In this document: positions 26,472 through 34,760 of the stretch, one piece after another
Layout: every line of letters begins with the position of its first letter
Position numbering within the stretch: position 1 is the stretch's first letter
NCBI RefSeq assembly: GCF_011043525.1
Contig: NZ_JAAKGO010000003.1
Span: 1-64,000 of the forward strand
Direction: 5' to 3'
DNA length: 64,000 bases
From: Sphingobacterium sp. SGG-5
GTDB taxonomy: Bacteria > Bacteroidota > Bacteroidia > Sphingobacteriales > Sphingobacteriaceae
Translations under genes and position numbers: made by a program
Notes under the pieces: generated by a model
The model's database searches: none
What the model saw: the letters and a program-made list of their open reading frames with translations, nothing else
What the model was told of the DNA's origin: nothing

Positions 26472-28427
26472 ATGAAACAACCTACAAAATATTTCATATT
26501 GTCATATATCGTTGTGATAATGTTGGGTATGTCGTGTTCGAAGAAGTTTGACGAACATTACAACCCCGTCGCTAGAGTCGATAAAAACATTGTAGAAACG
26601 TTAGAAGAAGACCCCGAATTGGTAGATTTTGTCAAAGTTATAGACAAACTAGGACTTAGACAAACGCTGGGAGAGGCTGCAATATATACATGTTTGGCAC
26701 CAACGAATGAACATGTGCAAACCTTTGCCGAATCGAAGGGCTTTCAGACCATAGATGAGGTGCCAGAATCCATACTTCGTCAATACGTGAATGCTCATTT
26801 CATCAACGGAATGTATTACAAATATGATATTGAAAAACGGTATAGGAATGCTCCCGAAGGAAGTCTAGCCGCTACGAAAGCAACCTATTATACGACTCGG
26901 GCTGAAGGCGTTTTGGTTAAACCTAAATCAATTCGGCTTTTTACACAGCCTTTTTTTGATATGCAGGCCGATGATTATAACATTATCTACCATATGGATG
27001 GAAGTGGGTTTATGGTGGAATCTGTAAGAGTCCATGAAACAAAATATGATATCAGTGCAGCTAACGGCGTAATTCATGTCCTTACATCACCATTACCAGA
27101 ATTACCCATAACCGATGCCGCAGTAGCATCAGTCGATGATATGTCGATATTTAGCAAGTGGTTGGAAGGACACGTTAGTTATATTCTAGGTCCCAAAGAT
27201 CAGTTTGGTTGGGTGGACACGACGTTAATTAGAGCATATACAAGCATTAGAAATGTCGCTGACGAATCGGTGCTTTCGACGGTATTTGCCCCTACAGATG
27301 AGGCGCTTCTTGCGTATTTTACGCCCTATGCAGCGCATTTTGGTGGTACACCGGGGACGCTTGATTCCGTTCCTGAATTTGTACGGACACAGGTGGTCAG
27401 AACGACTCTTCTAGCCGAGCCGTGGTTTAAAAGTGATATTGTAAGAGATAATCCAAAGATCAGAATTGGTGGGTTTCCTCAAGAAGTGAGTAAAATTGCG
27501 CCTACAATAGTGGGTTCTGTTTTATCAAGTAATAGCGTGATATATAAAGTGAACAAGGTGGTGGAGTCTCCCATTCTACACAGTGTCGAAGGCGGAATTT
27601 ATATGCGGGAGAAATTTTATACGCAATGGGTAGAAATGCTTAAGAGAACTAATCTGGAAGACGGCTTGACCGACGGATTATATTATCAACATGCGGATAA
27701 AACTATCTTGGTCCAATCCGATGAATTTTGGACAGGGCCTGCTGCGGAGGATTTGGCTGCTGAAGACCGCGAAATAAGAAGGAGAGAATGCAGAACAGGT
27801 ATTTTTAACATTGATGTCAGAAAGGATGGAGGATTTAGAAAGCGATATTATCCAACAGAATTTGGATGGATCTTATTCGATAATAACGAATTCATTGACT
27901 ATACAGGCAATTCTGTTTCGCTCTTATCTCCAGAACCCGTATGGGAGAAGGGGAACGGGGCGATTTTTGAGGTCGATGGTTTTCTTACACCGATGGATCC
28001 AGCAGATTTGGATCGGACCGTTTTTGTGCTGATCACCGGAGATCCTGACTACACACAGTTTGCGAGTGCTATTCAGAAAGCAGGACTTGAGTCGGAGCTG
28101 AATTTAACCGGTTTCTTTACGTATACGGTGTTTGCGCCAACCAATACAGCGATGCAAGCTGCAGGAATTGATGTCGTTAATTCGACGCCAGAGCAAATGC
28201 GGGCATTTGTAGGGAAGTATATCATTCCTAACCGTTATGTATTTACGGATGGTGTCACCCAAGGGGGACTTATTCCGAATAAGAATGGTGAAATGATGTC
28301 TTTTTCTGGTTCGTGGGATACTTTCAGTGTCACCTATGCGCAAAAAACGATAAAACCTACACCGCTTACAGCTGCTAATGTACAAGGAAGCAATGGTGTT
28401 GTACATAAAGTTAACGAGACTTTTTAA
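26472..28427 (+). CDS. FAS1 (fasciclin) domain lipoprotein, three domains
   Basis: A surface lipoprotein of 651 residues with lipobox LGMSC (Cys near residue 22). Three fasciclin-like regions are visible, each marked by the family's 'xFAPTNxA' motif or a close form: YTCLAPTNEHV (about 75-85), TVFAPTDEALL (about 275), and YTVFAPTNTAM (about 555), with a closing NGVVHKVNE at the end. FAS1 domains mediate binding to proteins or glycans. It is the first gene of the operon, 18 nt before susC, a place where a surface glycan-binding protein would be expected. It likely works with the SusC/SusD pair at the outer surface. Confidence 0.85.
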   Translation: MKQPTKYFILSYIVVIMLGMSCSKKFDEHYNPVARVDKNIVETLEEDPELVDFVKVIDKLGLRQTLGEAAIYTCLAPTNEHVQTFAESKGFQTIDEVPESILRQYVNAHFINGMYYKYDIEKRYRNAPEGSLAATKATYYTTRAEGVLVKPKSIRLFTQPFFDMQADDYNIIYHMDGSGFMVESVRVHETKYDISAANGVIHVLTSPLPELPITDAAVASVDDMSIFSKWLEGHVSYILGPKDQFGWVDTTLIRAYTSIRNVADESVLSTVFAPTDEALLAYFTPYAAHFGGTPGTLDSVPEFVRTQVVRTTLLAEPWFKSDIVRDNPKIRIGGFPQEVSKIAPTIVGSVLSSNSVIYKVNKVVESPILHSVEGGIYMREKFYTQWVEMLKRTNLEDGLTDGLYYQHADKTILVQSDEFWTGPAAEDLAAEDREIRRRECRTGIFNIDVRKDGGFRKRYYPTEFGWILFDNNEFIDYTGNSVSLLSPEPVWEKGNGAIFEVDGFLTPMDPADLDRTVFVLITGDPDYTQFASAIQKAGLESELNLTGFFTYTVFAPTNTAMQAAGIDVVNSTPEQMRAFVGKYIIPNRYVFTDGVTQGGLIPNKNGEMMSFSGSWDTFSVTYAQKTIKPTPLTAANVQGSNGVVHKVNETF

Positions 28428-28445
28428 CGCTGAAATATTTAGGAA

Positions 28446-31400
28446 ATGAACAAAATAATACGAGATATTTGCATTCTTGTTGGAGTATTTTTCTACTTCA
28501 ATCAAAATGTTTTTGCACAAACAAATGTCATAACGGGTGTCGTTTATGACGAAACTACAGGTGTTGTTTTCCCGGGAGCAACGGTCATGCAGGTTAATCG
28601 GAATAACTTGGTATTAAATGCTGTGAGAACCGACGCATCTGGAAAGTTCCAGATAAAAAAAGACGCGAATGCCGTAAAAATTAAATTCACTTTCATTGGA
28701 TATCAACCTCAGGAGTTTACACTAGGAAGCCGAGATAGATTCGAAGTAATTCTCTTAGCATCAAGTAGTGAATTGGAGGAGGTGATTATTACGGGGGTAC
28801 AGGATGAAGGAGCAGATATGGGTATGCTGTCAATAAATAGAAAAGAACTCAGCAGTGCTATTGCGAGTATCGATCTGACGGATTTGCGAAATGCCCCGGT
28901 AACCAATATAGAGCAACTTATTCAGGGGAATGCAGCTGGATTACAAATTACTGCAGCAAGTGGTGATCCCGGAGCTGCGGGAACCGTGCGTATTCGGGGA
29001 GTTTCGAGTATCTCGGGTATAAATGATCCGCTATGGGTTGTCGATGGTAGAGAAGTTATTGGCAATGACTTCAATGTCTCGAGTATAGTAGACTTTGGTT
29101 TTAGTCCTATAGGTGATATTGATCCATCTGATATCGAACACATCGATATATTGAAAGACGCATCGGCTACGGCTCTATATGGGTCACGGGGATCAAACGG
29201 GGTCATTGTAATTAAAACCAAACGAGGAAAGCAAGGTAAGCCGGTTTTTAGTCTTTCATCAAAATTTACAACCACACAAGTGCCGAAAACAATCCCTATG
29301 ATGTCTGGCGACGACCAGCGTATTTTTTCACTGGAAAGTTATAGATCGGGTGTCGATGATGGGAGTTTTTTGTTGGAATTGCGTGGCGATCTCACTAGGG
29401 ATGACGCTTGGAAATTTAATAATAATACGGATTGGATGGATGTGATTACCCGTACAGGCTTTAATCAGCAGTACAATGCTAACTTAAGTGGTGGCGGTGA
29501 ACGGGTGAGATATTATTGGGGATTGGGGTACACCAATCAATATGGTACAACTAAAGGGACAGGGTACGATCGGTTTAATAATGTTTTTAATATTGATTAT
29601 CGAGTTTCCAATAAACTTAAAATTTCGGCAGATTTATCATACACCAATTCCTTAACGGATAAGCGGGGCCAACGACACCCTATCAATGAGAGCGGAATCA
29701 TAGAGGCAGGGAACAGCACAAATATCAACGCTGAGATTTCACCGATTACATATGCCCGGGAGATGGCTGCCTATTTCCCCGTTTACTCCCGTAATGGATT
29801 GGATTATTTTGTCGAGAGATCTGTGGGTGCGACCTATACATCGCGGTATAATCCACTTGCTATAATTGATTATTCCACCAACCTAACGAAAGCGAACCGT
29901 TTTCAAGCGTCTACTTCGATCGACTATAATATTGTTAAAAACCTCGATTTTCGCTCTCAGGTGTCGGTGGATTTTCGTGAGTCTTCTGACGAATATTTTT
30001 TGCCAGGATATGCTACCGCTGCATTGCCCGGAGAGGTTTTATATAATGCTGGTCTGCATGGTGAAGGAGGACAGCTTTTGTTAAATAATACCAACAGACT
30101 GTCGTGGGCAGCACTAAATAAGACCAATCATCGTTTGATGATGACGGGTATTTTTAAAGTACGGGCAGAAACTTTTAATTCGACGTTATTAAGCTATAAT
30201 AATGGATCATCCCCCCATTTGCGGTCTTCAGATGCTTCCGCATTAATTACATCGGCAGAAGGCGATTTCGGTGATGAAAGAGAGATCGGATTTATCTTGC
30301 ATGGCCACTATGGATGGCGTGATAGAGTTTTTCTAACGACGTCGGCTAACCTTGAGGCGAACTCTAGACAGGGTAAGGATAATCCTTACATCATTTATCC
30401 AACCTTAGGCTTAGCTTGGGACATGGCTAAGGAAGACTTCCTTTCGCTTCCGACATGGGTTAATCATTTAAAGCCTCGCTTTTCTTTCGGTATTTCGGGT
30501 AATTTACCTAGAAGGCTCATCAATTTGACGGATGTCGCTTATTCTACCGGAACAGGTTATCTTGGTGATCCTTATACTTATCCATCCAAAATGGCCTACG
30601 ATAAGATTAAGCCGGAAACTAGCAAAGAATTTAACTATGGTCTGGACTTTCACTTATTCAAGAATAGAATCGAAGCTTCAGTGGATTATTATAATAAGAC
30701 TACAGATGATTTGTTGTTGGAAGAAATACTCTCTTCAACACTGGGATATAGCAAACAATGGATAAACTTTGGTTCCGTACGGAATTCTGGAGTGGAATTT
30801 GGTATGACTGCTATTATTAAAAAGCGAACAGAAACTGGTCTTGGTTGGCGTACCCAATTCAATATCGCGACTAACCGAAATAGAATTTTGAGCCTTCCTG
30901 ATAATATAGATGCGGCGTCTTGGCAAAGTACGCGAGATGGCTTTGTCTCGAAGCTGCAAGCCGGTGATGTTATCGGAGCATTTTATGGTTACCGGGCATT
31001 AGGTGTCTACCCAAGAGATGAGGACGCTATTTTACGGGATAGCGAGGGAAATGTCATTTATCAGGCAGATGGTATTACACCCAAGCAGATGCGTTTTGGC
31101 TCGAACTCTGGACATCAATTTAGAGGAGGAGATATGAAATACGAGGATATTAATAGTGATGGAATTATTAACGAGCTCGATAAAGTTCAAATTGGGAACA
31201 GCAGCCCTCTCTTTTTCGGAGGTTGGAATAATACCTTTGATTATCGCAACTTCCAACTATTGGTGCAATTTGAGTACAAGTATGGTCATGATGTGATTAA
31301 CCTAAGTCGTAAAAACGTAGAGAAGATGCATGATTCCAGAAATCAGGCGCAATCTATTACGGCTCGGTGGAGAACCCAAGGGGACATAAGTCATATGCCT

Positions 31401-31700
31401 CGTGCGGAAAGGTTGGCCGAGTGGAATCAGGACGCCTCTACAAGATGGGTGGAGGATGCCTCTTATCTCCGCTTAAAATCTGTTTCTCTCTCGTATAACT
31501 TTGATAGAAATGCGATTTTAAGGTTTGGTTTGAAAAATGCCAGTGTATTTTTTACAAGCTATAACCTCTATACATGGACAAAATACCTAGGTGTCGACCC
31601 AGAAGTTCCTATGAACGGAAATATTACAATGCCTGGAGTAGACAATAATACTACAGCACCACCAAGGCAATTCACATTCGGATTTAGAGCAACACTTTAA
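28446..31700 (+). CDS. SusC/RagA-family TonB-dependent glycan transporter (module 1)
   Basis: An outer-membrane TonB-dependent transporter of 1084 residues. Signal peptide to about residue 25 (NVFAQ), carboxypeptidase-regulatory-like domain about 27-105 (ITGVVYDETTGVVFPGATV), then the plug (about 115-245) with the SusC-type VRIRGVSSISG, PLWVVDGRE and DASATALYGSRGSNGVI motifs, and a barrel to the C-terminus. SusC proteins import oligosaccharides captured by the partner SusD, powered by TonB. The susD gene follows after 7 nt. With the FAS1 gene upstream it forms the first of two tandem modules in this operon. Confidence 0.95.
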   Translation: MNKIIRDICILVGVFFYFNQNVFAQTNVITGVVYDETTGVVFPGATVMQVNRNNLVLNAVRTDASGKFQIKKDANAVKIKFTFIGYQPQEFTLGSRDRFEVILLASSSELEEVIITGVQDEGADMGMLSINRKELSSAIASIDLTDLRNAPVTNIEQLIQGNAAGLQITAASGDPGAAGTVRIRGVSSISGINDPLWVVDGREVIGNDFNVSSIVDFGFSPIGDIDPSDIEHIDILKDASATALYGSRGSNGVIVIKTKRGKQGKPVFSLSSKFTTTQVPKTIPMMSGDDQRIFSLESYRSGVDDGSFLLELRGDLTRDDAWKFNNNTDWMDVITRTGFNQQYNANLSGGGERVRYYWGLGYTNQYGTTKGTGYDRFNNVFNIDYRVSNKLKISADLSYTNSLTDKRGQRHPINESGIIEAGNSTNINAEISPITYAREMAAYFPVYSRNGLDYFVERSVGATYTSRYNPLAIIDYSTNLTKANRFQASTSIDYNIVKNLDFRSQVSVDFRESSDEYFLPGYATAALPGEVLYNAGLHGEGGQLLLNNTNRLSWAALNKTNHRLMMTGIFKVRAETFNSTLLSYNNGSSPHLRSSDASALITSAEGDFGDEREIGFILHGHYGWRDRVFLTTSANLEANSRQGKDNPYIIYPTLGLAWDMAKEDFLSLPTWVNHLKPRFSFGISGNLPRRLINLTDVAYSTGTGYLGDPYTYPSKMAYDKIKPETSKEFNYGLDFHLFKNRIEASVDYYNKTTDDLLLEEILSSTLGYSKQWINFGSVRNSGVEFGMTAIIKKRTETGLGWRTQFNIATNRNRILSLPDNIDAASWQSTRDGFVSKLQAGDVIGAFYGYRALGVYPRDEDAILRDSEGNVIYQADGITPKQMRFGSNSGHQFRGGDMKYEDINSDGIINELDKVQIGNSSPLFFGGWNNTFDYRNFQLLVQFEYKYGHDVINLSRKNVEKMHDSRNQAQSITARWRTQGDISHMPRAERLAEWNQDASTRWVEDASYLRLKSVSLSYNFDRNAILRFGLKNASVFFTSYNLYTWTKYLGVDPEVPMNGNITMPGVDNNTTAPPRQFTFGFRATL

Positions 31701-31707
31701 TTTTAAA

Positions 31708-33249
31708 ATGAAGACAATGAAAACATCGAATAAGTTTAAATACGGGTTGTTAGGGCTGATTCTCTTTCTGTCCGGTTGCGAAAAGTTTTTAGAGGTAGGC
31801 CAACCGGATAACTTAATTAAGGACGAATTTTGGCAAAACAGGGATCAGGTTCAATCGTCGTTAAACGGACTGTATACTTCATTAAACAGCTGCTTGAATT
31901 TGTTTCAGGCATGGGGAGATATCCGATCCAGTTTATATGCCCCCGGTAGCCAAGCATCATCGACTCATACGCAATTCATCTCGCATGATATATATACGCA
32001 AAACTCATTGCTTAACTGGAGTAATATTTATAGGTCAATTGGTTGGATAAATGCGTTTATTAAAAATGCCCCTACTGCACTCCAAAATGATCCCACTTTT
32101 AAAGAAGAGGAATTGAATGGTATGTTGGGGGAAGCACATGCATTGCGTGCGCTGTATTACTTCTATCTCGTGCGTGCCTTTAAGGAAGTTCCTATCATAA
32201 AGGATCCGTATGAGTCAGATACGCAAAATCTTAGTGTCGCCGCATCATCTGAAAATGAAGTCCTCGATTTCATTGAAGAGGATCTGCGTATTGCTCGAGA
32301 TGCAGTACCCGAAACTTTTCTGAATAATTTTCACCGATTTGGACGCATTACGAGAAGCGCCGTAGCAGCCATAATGGCGGACGTTAAACTTTGGCGAAAT
32401 GAATACGATGCTTGTATTGACCTTTGCGAGCTTTTGGATGCGACATACGAATCTAAGCTCGTAGAACCGTCTGCCTGGTACACGATTTTTAGTCCTGGAA
32501 ACTCTCCTGAATCGATTTTTGAGTTTCAATACACGGAGAGAGGCCCCTCCTCTCCACTGTACAATTGGTTTGTATACCACGACGGCAATTCCAGGGATAT
32601 TTATTTAGCTAATAAGGCAAATATCGATATTAATGCAGGGGAAATTCTTTACCCTCCTACTGGGGTGCTGGAGCATTTTTCCGCCGATACGATTCGGTTG
32701 AAAAATTATAGTGCATTTACGTTTAGCGGTGCTGCGAATGGGTTTAAGCAAGCTTATGAAGTATACAAATTTTTGGGGCAGGCACCTTATCAAAGATCCT
32801 ATAGAAATCAGAGTGACCGTGTTGCCCATTATATCTTTTACCGCTATCGTGAGATTATGTTTATGAAAGCAGAAGCCTATGCGATGAAGGAAGAATACGA
32901 ACAGGCAGAAGCTATTATAAATATAATCCGTCAACACTGCGACCTGCCCGACCTCGCACCGGGAGAGGCTGGACAAGGAGTTGATTTTTTTACATGGCTT
33001 TTAATGGAAAGGGAGTTTGAATTGGGATTTGAAGGGAAGGAATGGTTTGCAGCAGTACGTATATCCCGGAGACCCGGATATGAGAATGTTCTTATTGAAA
33101 AGGCTGCAACAAACCACTCCATGGGGCGAAGCTATCAGGTCATTCGTGCTAGGTTATTGGATAAAGAAAGTTGGTTCTTACCATATTACAGAACGGAAGT
33201 AGAACGAAATCCATTGCTTCAGCAAAAGGATTTCTATAAAAATAAATAA
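31708..33249 (+). CDS. SusD/RagB-family glycan-binding lipoprotein (module 1)
   Basis: A surface lipoprotein of 513 residues that caps the SusC barrel and binds the incoming oligosaccharide. Lipobox LSGC near residue 24; the helical TPR-like core is evident (EAHALRALYYFYLVRAF near residue 145, and the C-terminal RYREIMFMKAEAYA and LLMEREFELGFEGKEWF). Length is normal. Two ATGs (31708 and 31717) are possible starts; the signal peptide fits either. It is followed after 27 nt by the second FAS1 gene. Confidence 0.94.
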   Translation: MKTMKTSNKFKYGLLGLILFLSGCEKFLEVGQPDNLIKDEFWQNRDQVQSSLNGLYTSLNSCLNLFQAWGDIRSSLYAPGSQASSTHTQFISHDIYTQNSLLNWSNIYRSIGWINAFIKNAPTALQNDPTFKEEELNGMLGEAHALRALYYFYLVRAFKEVPIIKDPYESDTQNLSVAASSENEVLDFIEEDLRIARDAVPETFLNNFHRFGRITRSAVAAIMADVKLWRNEYDACIDLCELLDATYESKLVEPSAWYTIFSPGNSPESIFEFQYTERGPSSPLYNWFVYHDGNSRDIYLANKANIDINAGEILYPPTGVLEHFSADTIRLKNYSAFTFSGAANGFKQAYEVYKFLGQAPYQRSYRNQSDRVAHYIFYRYREIMFMKAEAYAMKEEYEQAEAIINIIRQHCDLPDLAPGEAGQGVDFFTWLLMEREFELGFEGKEWFAAVRISRRPGYENVLIEKAATNHSMGRSYQVIRARLLDKESWFLPYYRTEVERNPLLQQKDFYKNK

Positions 33250-33276
33250 TTATAGGTTGTATTAGAACGCAATAAG

Positions 33277-34752
33277 ATGAAACAGTATTTGCATTACTTT
33301 TTAAGTGGAAAAATAATAGCCGGCTGCATAGTGCCGCTCGCTTTTATTGTTTTATTCGTGATCACGGGTTGTGAAAGGAAATTCTCAGATGCGAGGTATG
33401 ACGATACCGACGAACTTCAGATAATGGATTTTATTGACCAGGAAGCACAACTCAGCACTTTCAAGGAGCTGATCGATTATGTAAATAGGAGGAGTCTTTT
33501 AAAAACCGCCGGAGCTTACACACTATTTGCACCAACAAATGAGGCCTTTGAAAGGTTGTTTGCGAGACTTTCTACCAACGGTGATCAGGTCACCTCTATT
33601 ACAGATAGATCTCCTGAATTTTGGTTGAACTATTTTTCGTATCACTTATTGGACCGAAAGATAAATACAAATGTATTTATTCCCGGCCCGCTTCCTGCAC
33701 CCACCGTGTTGAATGATAAATATCTGATTGCTGATATCAGAGGTTCGTATAGTTCTATTAAATTAAACAATTTAGTAACCATTGTCCAATCTAATATTGA
33801 ACTGACGAATGGTTATGTAAATATAACGGATGAAGTGCTTTCGCCACCTATAGAGAGTATTTATGATGTTCTGCATAAGACGGGAATGTATACGATTATG
33901 TTGGATATTTTTGAAGAGACCGGTCTGACTAGCTATCTAAAAGATAGTACGATTACGCTGATTATTGAGCGGGATGAAGTTTTGTTGAAAAATAATTTTG
34001 ACAAAAACTCCATTCCAAACTTGGAGGATTGGGCGGGGTATCACGTTATTCCAGATTCCGGATATTTCTTAAATCAATTAGCCAATGATGGACGATTCTA
34101 TCCATTGTATAAAAGAGAATCGTTGAGTTTTAGCGTGGATGATAGGGACAACTATTTCATGAACGAAATATTCCAGTTTGACCAGTCGTTAGAGCATGGT
34201 ATTGATCGGGTTTGTTTTAACGGTATTTTTCACTCAATAGATACGGTTGTAGATATTGTAGAGGCGTTACCGTCGTTTATTCGGTATAATCTTTACCCTC
34301 CTGGGAGTCCTTACGGTGAACAGAATGTATTTACAGAGTCGCCGGCACGAATAGTGATGAATGATGGAACAAAAAGTTATCATCAAAATCAAGAAGGGAG
34401 GATCGTCGCGTTTGACGCTCAGCAGGTAGGCGATTCTTTCCACCTCACTATTCCTGAAGTACCGGCGGGGATGTATGACATCCGACTCGTACATCGTAAT
34501 GGAACTCGTGGAAAGTTTATCACAATTTATGATGGGGAAATAATCAAAGCTGATATCGATCTGGCGGTGAGAGACGGTGTTTGGGAAGTATGGGATTATT
34601 ATATAGTTAACAATTGCGGACGGATTGATGTTCAAGACCGGTCTGATGTGACGATAACCTTTGCGTTTACCGGGTTTGCTACAGGAAAGCTAGGTAATTA
34701 TTGTTGCGATATTTTAATGGATGCAATTGAATTAATACCAGTAGTAAACTAA
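33277..34752 (+). CDS. FAS1 domain lipoprotein with C-terminal beta-sandwich
   Basis: A lipoprotein of 491 residues with lipobox VITGC (Cys near residue 32). The first fasciclin domain (about 45-195) holds YTLFAPTNEAFERLF. A second, more degenerate one (about 200-330) lacks the clear APT motif but keeps the fold pattern (DVLHKTGMYTIMLDI). The last 150 residues (about 345-491) form a beta-rich region (GMYDIRLVHRNG, DIDLAVRDGVWEVWDYYI) resembling a carbohydrate-binding module. This differs from the three-domain FAS1 protein of module 1. It sits 8 nt before a second susC, so it is likely the surface binding protein of module 2. Confidence 0.78.
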   Translation: MKQYLHYFLSGKIIAGCIVPLAFIVLFVITGCERKFSDARYDDTDELQIMDFIDQEAQLSTFKELIDYVNRRSLLKTAGAYTLFAPTNEAFERLFARLSTNGDQVTSITDRSPEFWLNYFSYHLLDRKINTNVFIPGPLPAPTVLNDKYLIADIRGSYSSIKLNNLVTIVQSNIELTNGYVNITDEVLSPPIESIYDVLHKTGMYTIMLDIFEETGLTSYLKDSTITLIIERDEVLLKNNFDKNSIPNLEDWAGYHVIPDSGYFLNQLANDGRFYPLYKRESLSFSVDDRDNYFMNEIFQFDQSLEHGIDRVCFNGIFHSIDTVVDIVEALPSFIRYNLYPPGSPYGEQNVFTESPARIVMNDGTKSYHQNQEGRIVAFDAQQVGDSFHLTIPEVPAGMYDIRLVHRNGTRGKFITIYDGEIIKADIDLAVRDGVWEVWDYYIVNNCGRIDVQDRSDVTITFAFTGFATGKLGNYCCDILMDAIELIPVVN

Positions 34753-34760
34753 AAGGGTAT